Positions 25,965 through 33,984 of a stretch of DNA of 64,000 nt are shown one piece after another. The DNA comes from Acidovorax sp. 107. GTDB lineage: Bacteria; Pseudomonadota; Gammaproteobacteria; Burkholderiales; Burkholderiaceae_C. The translations under genes were made by a program, and so were the position numbers. The notes below the pieces were generated by a model that worked only from the letters and a program-made list of their open reading frames with translations, was not told the origin of the DNA and did not search any database. The DNA lies in contig NZ_QBTZ01000001.1 of assembly GCF_003058055.1 (NCBI RefSeq), forward strand, positions 2,560,001 to 2,624,000. Direction: 5' to 3'. The first letter of the stretch is position 1. Each line of letters begins with the position of its first letter.

Positions 25965-27524
25965 TTAACGCAGCAGAGCCAACACGCCTTGTGGCAACTG
26001 GTTGGCCTGGGCCACCATCGCCGTGCCGGCTTGTTGCAGAATTTGCGAGCGCGACAGGTTGGCAGTTTCTGCTGCGAAGTCAGCATCCAGGATACGTCCA
26101 CGCGCCGCCGACGTGTTTTCCGACGTGCTTTGCAGGTTGTTCACGGTGCTCTCAAAACGCGCTTGCAAGGCGCCGTAGCTGGCGCGCTGGCCACTGATGG
26201 CCGACAGTGCGGCATCCACGATAGCCAAGGTGCGATTGGCTCCATCCACCGTACTGACGTCCATATTCTGAACAGTTTGAATCTGACTCGCCGTCGAAGT
26301 GGCGGCCAACAGGAAACCACCCGACGCACCGCCGGCTGAGTCCACTGCACTGAACGACTTCGACGAATCGAGAGTAATCTGACCGGTGGCCACGAGGTCG
26401 TCTGTACCGAACGCGCCCGCACCTGCTGCACCAGCAATACCTGCACCAGCACCGCCAGCCAACGCAGTGCCATCTGCATTGGTAACGTCAATCGTGTTGG
26501 CAGCTACCGAATCGTTGACGATCTTGACGTCGTTACCAGCGGCGTTGGTCAACACCAAGCCATCCCCAGCGTCATTGACACGCGCTGTCACGCCCGTTTT
26601 GGCAGCGGCGTCGTTAAATGCCTTGGCAGCGTCGCTCAGGCCGTCATTATTGAGTTGCGCGCCCACGGTGAACGAGATCGTCACGGCTTGGCCCGTAGCG
26701 TTATCCGACGCCACCTTGAGCGTGTAAGACGATCCAGCAGTCAAACCGCCCAGACCGATTTCCGTGCGTGCCGTAGCGCTGACGCCGGTCTTTTCAGTTT
26801 GTGCGTTGACCAGCGCCGCCACATCTTTTGCCGACGCGGCTGCAGCGTAAGTGATTTGCTGGCTGCCATAAGCGCCGTTTACGTCCAGGGTACCGCCAGT
26901 GATTGCGGAGGCGCCCACATCACCCTGAGCCACTACAGCACCGGCGGTGCTGCCCAGCGTCAGATCGCCAGCGCCACCCGTGGTGGTTGCAGCCGTGGCA
27001 CCCACGCGGTAGTTGCCGTAAGCGCTGGTGCTGAAGTTGGAAGAGGTTGCAGTGATGGTCTGGTTGGCATTGGCGCCGACCTGGAAAGCTGCGCTGGTGA
27101 ACGAACCATCCAGCAGCTTGCGACCGTTGAAGTCGGTGGTTTTGGCAATACGGTCCAGCTCGGAAGTGAGCTGGTTCACTTCGGCATTCAGCGCCTGGCG
27201 GTCAGAAGCCGAGTTGGTGGCGTTGGCCGACTGCACTGCCAGTTCACGAACACGTTGCAGGATGTTGCCGGAAGATGCGAGCGCGCCTTCAGCAGTTTGC
27301 GCCAAAGAGATACCGTCGTTCGCATTGCGTACAGCCTGGTTCAGACCACGGATTTGCGAGGTGAAGCGCTCCGAGATGGCCAAGCCAGCAGCGTCGTCTT
27401 TGGCGCTGTTGATGCGCAGGCCAGAAGACAAACGCTGAATGGAAGTGTTGAGCGACGCTTGGCTCATGCCCAAGTTGCGCTGGGCCGTCAAAGAAGCGAC
27501 GTTGGTGTTGATGGTAGCTGCCAT
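25965..27524 (-). CDS. fliC: Flagellin (copy 1, minus strand)
   Basis: Main filament subunit. The ATG giving [18 protein letters not shown] (519 residues) follows CAGGAG. The conserved N-terminal domain D0/D1 ([33 protein letters not shown]) and the C-terminal D0/D1 ([41 protein letters not shown]) bracket a variable, Ala/Gly/Thr-rich centre rich in beta structure. It is very similar to copy 2, with which it lies head to head. A sigma-28-like promoter lies about 140 bases upstream, and a strong terminator follows. Codon use in the 5' part favours GGT/CGT/TCT types, consistent with high expression. Confidence 0.95.
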   Translation of the reverse strand: MAATINTNVASLTAQRNLGMSQASLNTSIQRLSSGLRINSAKDDAAGLAISERFTSQIRGLNQAVRNANDGISLAQTAEGALASSGNILQRVRELAVQSANATNSASDRQALNAEVNQLTSELDRIAKTTDFNGRKLLDGSFTSAAFQVGANANQTITATSSNFSTSAYGNYRVGATAATTTGGAGDLTLGSTAGAVVAQGDVGASAITGGTLDVNGAYGSQQITYAAAASAKDVAALVNAQTEKTGVSATARTEIGLGGLTAGSSYTLKVASDNATGQAVTISFTVGAQLNNDGLSDAAKAFNDAAAKTGVTARVNDAGDGLVLTNAAGNDVKIVNDSVAANTIDVTNADGTALAGGAGAGIAGAAGAGAFGTDDLVATGQITLDSSKSFSAVDSAGGASGGFLLAATSTASQIQTVQNMDVSTVDGANRTLAIVDAALSAISGQRASYGALQARFESTVNNLQSTSENTSAARGRILDADFAAETANLSRSQILQQAGTAMVAQANQLPQGVLALLR

Positions 27525-27555
27525 GGCAAATCTCCTGAAAAGAACTGACTGAATA

Positions 27556-27591
27556 TGGCGTTGCCGCCAACCTGGTGCCAGGCAAGGCACC
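27556..27591 (-). promoter_or_regulatory. Two hairpins in the flagellin 1 leader
   Basis: On the minus strand the leader contains a 6-bp stem (GGTGCC / GGCACC, 27574-27591) and a 5-bp stem closed by a GCAA tetraloop (TGGCG-GCAA-CGCCA, 27556-27569), ending about 30 bases before the start codon. These could stabilise the mRNA or control translation. Confidence 0.4.
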
Positions 27592-27661
27592 CGGCTATAC
27601 GGTTCACAGCGCCAGCCTGGCTTCTGTAGAACGGCGGGTCAATTACGTCCCGTTGCAAATG

Positions 27662-27688
27662 TTTTCGGTTGCTGGCGAGAAAACTTTA
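27662..27688 (-). promoter_or_regulatory. Sigma-28 (FliA) promoter of flagellin gene 1
   Basis: On the minus strand TAAAGTTT (27681-27688), an 11-base spacer and ACCGAAAA (27662-27669). The -35 is an exact match to the enterobacterial FliA consensus, and the -10 differs from GCCGATAA at two positions. The predicted mRNA leader is about 130 bases. Confidence 0.82.
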
Positions 27689-27848
27689 GGGCGGAACGCA
27701 CAAGTTACGGGGTTTTTGTGCTCTTTATCCCGCCACTGCGCTGGGCATCGGACTTTCACAATTCACCCATCGTTCCCGTCTTGTCTGCCGGACGGTGGGG
27801 CTTCTACCGGCGCAGATTTGGTTTTCAAAGCCTTTAAGGAGCATATCC

Positions 27849-29414
27849 ATGGCAGCCACTATCAACACCAACGTCAGCTCCCTGACTGCCCAGCGCAACT
27901 TGAGCATGAGCCAAGCGTCTCTGAGCACTTCCATTCAGCGCTTGTCTTCTGGCCTGCGCATCAACAGCGCCAAAGACGACGCCGCGGGCCTCGCGATCTC
28001 GGAACGCTTCACCACCCAGATTCGCGGCATGAATCAAGCCGCCCGCAATGCCAATGACGGCATATCGCTCGCACAGGTGGCAGAAGGTGCACTGGGCGGC
28101 GCTGGCAACATTCTGCAGCGCATTCGTGAATTGTCGGTGCAATCAGCCAACGCCACCAATTCGGCTTCTGACCGCCAGGCGCTGAATGCCGAAGTGAACC
28201 AGCTCACTTCCGAATTGGACCGCATTGCCAAAACCACAGAGTTCAATGGTCGCAAGCTACTGGACGGCTCGTTCACCAGCGCGGCATTCCAGGTCGGTGC
28301 CAATGCCAACCAGACCATTACAGCCACTTCTTCGAATTTCAGCACCAACGCCTACGGCAACTACCGCATTGGAGGCACAGCGGCCACCACGACGGGTGGT
28401 GCCGGCGATTTGACGCTGGGCAGCACGCCCAACGCAGTAGTCGCACAAGGTGTCATCGGAGCGTCCGCCATTACCGGCAGCACACTGACTGTCAATGGCG
28501 CGTATGGCAGCGTCGCCATCCCCTACCCTGCCGGCGCTTCGGCCAAGGATACGGCGGCGCTGGTCAATGCACAAACCGAAAAAACCGGGGTGAGTGCCAG
28601 CGCGCGCACGGAAATTGGCCTGTCGGGCCTGACTGCCGCCACCTCCTACACCCTCAAGCTCGCCTCGGACAACGGTGATGCGCAGGCGGTCACCATTTCC
28701 TTCACCGTGGGTAGCCCGATCAACAACGATGGTTTGAGCGACGCCGCCAAGGCATTCAACGACGCGGCGGCCAAAACTGGCGTCGTTGCCCGGGTGAATG
28801 ACGGCGGAACGGGCCTAGTGCTGACCAATGCAGCGGGCAATGACATCAAGATCGCCAATGACTCGCTGGCGGCCAACACCATCGATATCACGGATGCTGC
28901 GGGGGGTGCGTTGATTGGGGGCGCAGGCGCGGGGATTGCAGGAAACGGCGGCGCCGCCACCGTCCCAGGCACCGCACTGGTAGTTACCGGCCAGATCACA
29001 CTCGACTCGTCAAAATCCTTCAGCGCAATCGATGCCGCTGGTGCTGCTGCAGGCGGGGGCTTTCTTGATATCGCGACCGCCGCAGGCAGCCAGATCCAGA
29101 CCGTGCAAAACATGGACGTCAGCACTGTGGATGGCGCCAACCGCACGCTCGCCATCGTGGATTCAGCCATCGCAGCCATCAGCGGGCAACGCGCCAACTA
29201 TGGCGCCTTGCAGGCGCGCTTCGAAACGGCCATCGCCAACCTGAACGTGTCGTCGGAGAACATGTCGGCAGCGCGTGGACGCATCCAGGACGCCGACTTT
29301 GCCGCTGAAACTGCCAACCTGTCGCGTGCCCAGATCCTGCAACAGGCCGGCACCGCAATGGTCGCCCAGGCCAATCAGATTCCCCAGGGCGTATTGGCAC
29401 TTTTGAAGGGTTAA
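27849..29414 (+). CDS. fliC: Flagellin (copy 2, plus strand)
   Basis: Second filament subunit gene, 521 residues from the ATG at 27849, which follows AAGGAG. The termini are nearly the same as in copy 1 ([18 protein letters not shown] at the start, [10 protein letters not shown] at the end), and the centre keeps the same Ala/Gly/Thr-rich plan with scattered substitutions. It is divergent from copy 1 across 324 bases. I found no convincing sigma-28 promoter on this side, so it may use another promoter or be expressed conditionally. Its codon use is closer to the genomic GC-rich norm than that of copy 1, suggesting lower expression. A T-rich terminator follows. Confidence 0.94.
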   Translation: MAATINTNVSSLTAQRNLSMSQASLSTSIQRLSSGLRINSAKDDAAGLAISERFTTQIRGMNQAARNANDGISLAQVAEGALGGAGNILQRIRELSVQSANATNSASDRQALNAEVNQLTSELDRIAKTTEFNGRKLLDGSFTSAAFQVGANANQTITATSSNFSTNAYGNYRIGGTAATTTGGAGDLTLGSTPNAVVAQGVIGASAITGSTLTVNGAYGSVAIPYPAGASAKDTAALVNAQTEKTGVSASARTEIGLSGLTAATSYTLKLASDNGDAQAVTISFTVGSPINNDGLSDAAKAFNDAAAKTGVVARVNDGGTGLVLTNAAGNDIKIANDSLAANTIDITDAAGGALIGGAGAGIAGNGGAATVPGTALVVTGQITLDSSKSFSAIDAAGAAAGGGFLDIATAAGSQIQTVQNMDVSTVDGANRTLAIVDSAIAAISGQRANYGALQARFETAIANLNVSSENMSAARGRIQDADFAAETANLSRAQILQQAGTAMVAQANQIPQGVLALLKG

Positions 29415-29476
29415 GCGCCAAGTGGACAAGCCGGCGCCTCAAACAAATGAGCAGCCATAGCCCACCCACAGAGCAT

Positions 29477-29503
29477 AAGAGGCCAATTTGGCCTCTTTTT
29501 TTT
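29477..29503 (+). terminator. Rho-independent terminator of flagellin gene 2
   Basis: A 9-bp stem (AAGAGGCCA / TGGCCTCTT) with a 3-base loop and a run of eight T, about 60 bases after the stop. It isolates the flagellin from motA. The rest of the 275-base gap shows nothing definite. Confidence 0.92.
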
Positions 29504-29689
29504 GAACCACCTGCCCGTGCCATGCGCTAGCATGAGTGAACTGTCGAGCCCCTACAGTCATTCGGTCCTTGGCCCCGGCTACTGCAATCCGATACATTTA
29601 AGAACAATGCGCTCGCGCCCTGATGTTCCTTCTGCAGGCGCACTGTCGGCAGCGCCTCTCCATTAGCCGTATCTCATACCGCACACAGC

Positions 29690-30550
29690 ATGTTCGTCAT
29701 CATCGGTTACGTCGTCTGCCTCGGCTGCATCTTCGGTGTTTACATCATGCACGGGGGCAATATCAGCGTGATTCTCAAGGCACTGCCCTTTGAGATCGTC
29801 ACCATCCTGGGTGGCGCCCTGGGTGCGTTTGTGGTGAACAACCAGCCCAAGGTGATCAAGGCCACCCTGGCGGCCCTTCCGATGGCGCTCAAGGGCTCCA
29901 AGTACACCAAGGAGCGCTATATGGAGCTGATGGCCATGCTCTATGACATCCTGCAGAAAGCCCGCAAGGAGGGGCTGATGGCGATTGAAAAGGATGTCGA
30001 AGCGCCCCACGAATCCGAGATCTTCAAGAAATACCCCACGGTGGGTAGCGACCACCATGTGATCGAGTTCACCACCGACTACCTGCGCATGATGGTGTCG
30101 GGCAACCTCAACTCCCACGAGATCGAGGCGCTGATGGACAGCGAGATCGACACCCACCACCAGGAGGCCCATGCCCCCGTCGCGGCCCTCGCGCGCCTGG
30201 CGGGCGCCCTGCCCGCCTTCGGTATCGTGGCCGCCGTGCTGGGGGTGGTGAACACCATGGGCTCGGTGGGCCAGCCGCCTTCGGTGCTGGGGGGCATGAT
30301 CGGTTCGGCGCTGGTGGGCACGTTCCTGGGCATTTTGCTGGCCTACGGTGTGGTGGAACCCCTGGGCGGTCTGGTCGAGCAAAAGACCGAGGACGCCGCC
30401 AAGGAGCTGCAATGCATCAAGTCCACCCTGTTGGCCAGCATGCAGGGGTACAACCCCGCCACGGCCATTGAGTTTGGCCGCAAGGTGCTCTTCTCCAACG
30501 TTCGCCCCAGCTTCACGGAACTGGAAGGGCATGTGAAGGGCAAAAAGTAA
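29690..30550 (+). CDS. motA: Flagellar stator protein MotA
   Basis: Proton-channel and torque-generating subunit of the stator, which pushes on FliG. The 286 residues contain four hydrophobic segments: two at the N-terminus (VIIGYVVCLGCIFGVYI and FEIVTILGGALGAFVV) and two near residues 165-220 (LPAFGIVAAVLGVVNTMG, MIGSALVGTFLGILLAYG). The large cytoplasmic loop contains the charged residues expected for FliG contact. No clear Shine-Dalgarno sequence precedes the ATG. It is the first gene of motA-motB-cheY-cheZ. Confidence 0.97.
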   Translation: MFVIIGYVVCLGCIFGVYIMHGGNISVILKALPFEIVTILGGALGAFVVNNQPKVIKATLAALPMALKGSKYTKERYMELMAMLYDILQKARKEGLMAIEKDVEAPHESEIFKKYPTVGSDHHVIEFTTDYLRMMVSGNLNSHEIEALMDSEIDTHHQEAHAPVAALARLAGALPAFGIVAAVLGVVNTMGSVGQPPSVLGGMIGSALVGTFLGILLAYGVVEPLGGLVEQKTEDAAKELQCIKSTLLASMQGYNPATAIEFGRKVLFSNVRPSFTELEGHVKGKK

Positions 30551-30592
30551 GCCTTCGCAGCCAGCACACCCGCCTCGCCACGCCCCAGCACC

Positions 30593-31525
30593 ATGGCAGA
30601 AAAGAAACTCCAGCCCATCATCATCAAGCGCATCAAGAAAGGCGGCCATGCGGTGCATGGCGGTGCCTGGAAGATCGCGTACGCCGACTTCGTGACGGCC
30701 ATGATGGCGTTCTTCCTGCTGATGTGGCTGCTGGGGTCCACAGCCAAGGGCGAGCTGCAGGGCATTGCCGCCTATTTTTCGTCACCGCTCAAGGTGGCGA
30801 TGACGGGCGGGGATGGTGCCGGCAACAGCTCCAGCGTGATTCCGGGTGGTGGCAACGATCTGGCCAAGGTGCATGGTCAGGTGCGCCGCTCCGACGTGGA
30901 AGAGGCCAAGCAGCGCCGCATGAGCATCGATGCAGCGCGGGCAGAACGCGCCAGGCAGGACCAGGAACGCATCAAGGCCCTGGAGGCCAAGATCGATGCA
31001 CTGATCACTGAAAACCCGCGCCTGAACGAGTACAAATCGCAGATTCGCATCGACATCACGCCCGACGGCCTGCAGATCCAGATCATCGACGACCAGAACC
31101 GCCCCATGTTCGACAGCGGCAGTGCGTTGGTAAAACCCTACATGCGGGACATCCTGCGTGAAATCGGCGCCGCCCTGGGGGGCGTCGAAAACCGCATCAG
31201 CCTCGCTGGCCACACCGACGCCGTGCCCTATGGCAACAGCGAAAAGGGTTACAGCAACTGGGAGCTCTCGGCAGACCGCGCCAACGCCTCGCGGCGGGAG
31301 CTGGTGTCTGCCGGCATGCCAGACGCTAAACTGGGCCGCGTGGTGGGCTTGGCCGCCAGTGATCTGCTGGATCCCAAGAACCCACGCTCTCCCTCCAACC
31401 GGCGCATCACCATCACGGTGTTGACCCGCGAGGCCGAAGAACGGCTCATGGGCAAAGGGATCCCCGAAATCACGTCTACAGAACTGTTGACGGAAAAGCG
31501 GGAAAATCCCCCCCCAAGCAGGTAA
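30593..31525 (+). CDS. motB: Flagellar stator protein MotB
   Basis: Partner of MotA that anchors the stator to peptidoglycan. The single transmembrane helix near residues 28-48 (YADFVTAMMAFFLLMWLLG) carries Asp32, the proton-carrying residue. The following segment acts as the plug. The C-terminal OmpA-like domain has LAGHTDAVPYG and NWELSADRANASRREL, which bind peptidoglycan. The pattern fits a proton-driven rather than sodium-driven stator. It is 310 residues, 42 bases after motA and 72 before cheY. Confidence 0.97.
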   Translation: MAEKKLQPIIIKRIKKGGHAVHGGAWKIAYADFVTAMMAFFLLMWLLGSTAKGELQGIAAYFSSPLKVAMTGGDGAGNSSSVIPGGGNDLAKVHGQVRRSDVEEAKQRRMSIDAARAERARQDQERIKALEAKIDALITENPRLNEYKSQIRIDITPDGLQIQIIDDQNRPMFDSGSALVKPYMRDILREIGAALGGVENRISLAGHTDAVPYGNSEKGYSNWELSADRANASRRELVSAGMPDAKLGRVVGLAASDLLDPKNPRSPSNRRITITVLTREAEERLMGKGIPEITSTELLTEKRENPPPSR

Positions 31526-31597
31526 CGGTTACGACTTGTCACCAAACCTGCCGCCTATGACAATGCTTACAGTAAATCTCGACTGAAAGGGTCCCAA

Positions 31598-31984
31598 GTG
31601 ACCACAGCCCTTCGTTTTTTGATCGTTGACGACTTCTCCACCATGCGACGCATCGTTCGCAATCTGCTCAAAGAGAGCGGGTTTGCTGACGCCGATGAAG
31701 CCGAAGACGGCGTCGCTGCACTCAACAAGCTGCGCAACAGCAAGTTTGACTTTGTGGTGACCGACATCAACATGCCCAACATGAACGGCTTCCAGCTGCT
31801 GGCCGAGATCAAGAAGGACGACAAGCTCAAACACCTGCCCGTCCTGATGGTGACTGCCGAAGCCCGCAAGGAAGATATCGTTGCCGCCGCGCAGGGCGGC
31901 GCAGCGGGTTACATCGTCAAACCCTTCACCAAGGCGACTCTGGAAGAGAAGGTGACCTTGATTCTGAAGAAGATGGGGCTATGA
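31598..31984 (+). CDS. cheY: Chemotaxis response regulator CheY (second copy)
   Basis: Classical motor-binding CheY of 128 residues. It closely resembles E. coli CheY throughout ([47 protein letters not shown], ending LILKKMGL). Phosphoacceptor Asp56; the conserved Thr and Lys are in VTAEA and VKPFTK. The start is GTG. It is paired with cheZ four bases downstream. Given the resemblance, this copy is the better candidate for the one that acts on FliM. Confidence 0.96.
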   Translation: MTTALRFLIVDDFSTMRRIVRNLLKESGFADADEAEDGVAALNKLRNSKFDFVVTDINMPNMNGFQLLAEIKKDDKLKHLPVLMVTAEARKEDIVAAAQGGAAGYIVKPFTKATLEEKVTLILKKMGL

Positions 31985-31988
31985 CACC

Positions 31989-32606
31989 ATGGACGACACA
32001 CCGGACAACAGCCAGCCTGCCGATGTTCACCACAAAATCGGCCTGCTGACGCGCCAGCTTCACGATTCCCTCAACGAACTGGGTTATGCCGACAAGCTGC
32101 GCGGCTCAATGGGCGAGTTGCCGGACGCCCAGAGCCGACTGTCCTACATCGCGCGCTTGACCGGGGAAGCCGCCGAAAAGGTGCTCAACCGCGTCGAACA
32201 GGCCAAGGCCCAGCACGACTACATCGCGACGGAAACGCGGCGGGTTGTCACCTCCCTGGTGGCCGACCCGGTGGCTGCCGTGGCCAAGGGCGAGATCTTC
32301 AACTTCCTGACCGACGTGGAGCGCGTGACCAAAGAGGCAGACACGCACCTCACGGAAATCATGATGGCGCAGGATTTTCACGACCTCACCGGCCAGGTGA
32401 TTGCGCGCGTGGTGAATCTGGCGGCCACCATCGAAGAGCAGCTGGTGCAATTGCTCATCCAGACGGCCCCTCCCAACGCCCAGGTCGCCACCGAACCCGC
32501 TCGCGCTGCGCATCTGCAAGGCCCCGTCGTGGACCCGGAGAACACCCCCGACGTGGTCACCGACCAGTCCCAGGTGGACGATTTGCTGGCCAGCTTGGGC
32601 TTCTGA
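31989..32606 (+). CDS. cheZ: CheY-P phosphatase CheZ
   Basis: Dephosphorylates CheY and thereby ends the tumble signal. The 205-residue helical hairpin carries the catalytic motif QDFHDLTGQVI, with Asp132 and Gln136 matching E. coli Asp143 and Gln147. The C-terminal peptide VDDLLASLGF is the CheY-docking tail. Just upstream of it is a flexible Pro/Ala/Thr segment. Its start lies four bases after the cheY stop. It contrasts with the smaller CheZ-like protein at the head of the cheA operon. Confidence 0.97.
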   Translation: MDDTPDNSQPADVHHKIGLLTRQLHDSLNELGYADKLRGSMGELPDAQSRLSYIARLTGEAAEKVLNRVEQAKAQHDYIATETRRVVTSLVADPVAAVAKGEIFNFLTDVERVTKEADTHLTEIMMAQDFHDLTGQVIARVVNLAATIEEQLVQLLIQTAPPNAQVATEPARAAHLQGPVVDPENTPDVVTDQSQVDDLLASLGF

Positions 32607-32620
32607 CCCTGAAATTTCGG

Positions 32621-32673
32621 CATTTTTGGCTTCAAGTGCTAGTGCAGCATGCGCGGAGCGCTATCATTTTTGA
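32621..32673. repeat. Interspersed repeat after cheZ
   Basis: Contains GCTAGTG (32638-32644, the complement of CACTAGC) and GCTATCAT (32660-32667, one base from the core) followed by a T-run. Order and spacing fit an inverted copy of the element at 46564. It lies in the 223-base gap between cheZ and flhB. Confidence 0.45.
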
Positions 32674-32749
32674 AGTACCAGGGTGAGGGTATAAGGTGCA
32701 GCCCAGGTGAAGCCCCTCCACTGAAAGCACCCCGGGCACTACCGAAAAG

Positions 32750-32768
32750 AGGGGGCTGCAGCCCCCTT
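32750..32768 (+). terminator. Perfect 18-base palindrome before flhB
   Basis: AGGGGGC-TGCA-GCCCCCT forms a strong hairpin followed by T and TAT. It lies about 145 bases after cheZ and 60 before flhB, so it may separate the motAB-cheYZ transcript from flhB. The T-run is short. Confidence 0.5.
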
Positions 32769-32829
32769 ATCAGCCTTTAGATTTCCAGGTCGCTCACGAC
32801 AATGGCATGACACCAGCCGTCATGCCACC

Positions 32830-33984
32830 ATGGAATCCAGCCAAGAAAAAAGCCTCCCCGCGTCAGAGCGCAAGCTGCAAAAAGCGCGCGAAGACGGCCA
32901 AGGGGCGCGCTCGCGCGACCTGTCGCACCTGGCCATCCTGGGTGCGGGCGCCGCGTGCATGCTGCTGCTGGCCCCCCAACTGATGGACCGCCTGCAGTGG
33001 GCCATGAGCCAGCAGTTGGCGTTCAATGCCGCCACCGTGATGGCACCGGGCACCATGCTCTCCCGGCTGCAGGACATGGTCATCGTGGGCGTGATCGCCA
33101 GCACGGTGTTTGCCGCGCTGACCAGTGCCGCGGCGCTGATCAGCGCCATCGGGGCCGGTGGCTGGATCCTCAGCGCCAAGCCCATCACGCCGCAGTTCAG
33201 CCGCCTCAACCCGATCTCCGGGCTGGCCAACCTGTTTTCCAAGCAGCAGATGGCCAACGTGGCCAAGATGGTGCTGATGACAGCCATCCTGACCTATGTG
33301 GCCTGGAAGTTCCTGGGCAACAGCATCGAAACCGTCGCCATGCTGGTGCTGCAGCCCTCACCCATGGCCATTCGCCAGATTGCCGACTGGCTGACCTCGG
33401 GCATGAGCCTGTTGCTGCTCGTCGTGTTCCTGGCGGCGCTGGTGGACGTGCCCTTGCAGGCGTACTTCTTCAAGGAGCGACTGAAGATGTCGCACGAGGA
33501 AGTCAAGCAGGAGCACAAGGAGTCGGACGGCAACCCCCACACCAAGGGCCGCATCCGCCAGAAGCAGCGCGAGATCGCCGATCGCGCCAGCGTGGGCGCC
33601 GTGCCCAAGGCCGATTTTGTGGTGATGAACCCCACCCACTATGCGGTGGCCCTCAAGTACGACGAGAAGACCATGAGCGCGCCCCAGGTCATCTCGCGCG
33701 GCACCGACCTCATCGCCATGAAGATCCGTGACGTGGCCAAGGAGCACAACGTGCCCGTGCTGCAGTCACCCATGCTGGCCCGCGCACTGTATGCCCATGC
33801 CGAACTGGACCAGGCCATCCCCGCCACGCTCTACACCGCCGTGGCCCAGGTGCTCGCCTATGTGTACCGCCTGAAGGCCGCGCTGCGTGGCGAAGGCCGC
33901 ATGCCCGACAGCCTGGTGGAGCCTTTCGTGCCGCCTGAACTCGATCCGCTGAACCGCACCACGGTGCAAGGTGCTGCCGTATGA
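32830..33984 (+). CDS. flhB: Flagellar export switch protein FlhB
   Basis: Export-gate protein that changes substrate specificity when the hook is complete. The N-terminal half has four hydrophobic segments (AILGAGAACMLLLAP, VIASTVFAALTSAAALI, MVLMTAILTYVAW, LLLLVVFLAALVDVPL). The cytoplasmic domain carries the autocleavage motif NPTH, with Asn267 at the cleavage site (269 in E. coli). FliK acts on this domain. It is 384 residues with a short Pro-rich tail. It overlaps flhA by four bases (ATGA). Confidence 0.97.
   Translation: MESSQEKSLPASERKLQKAREDGQGARSRDLSHLAILGAGAACMLLLAPQLMDRLQWAMSQQLAFNAATVMAPGTMLSRLQDMVIVGVIASTVFAALTSAAALISAIGAGGWILSAKPITPQFSRLNPISGLANLFSKQQMANVAKMVLMTAILTYVAWKFLGNSIETVAMLVLQPSPMAIRQIADWLTSGMSLLLLVVFLAALVDVPLQAYFFKERLKMSHEEVKQEHKESDGNPHTKGRIRQKQREIADRASVGAVPKADFVVMNPTHYAVALKYDEKTMSAPQVISRGTDLIAMKIRDVAKEHNVPVLQSPMLARALYAHAELDQAIPATLYTAVAQVLAYVYRLKAALRGEGRMPDSLVEPFVPPELDPLNRTTVQGAAV

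Noticed and set aside
29415..29689. Sigma-28 promoter for motA, suggested by TCCGATAC
   Set aside because: The -10-like word is good (six of eight), but no TAAAG-type -35 exists 11 bases upstream.
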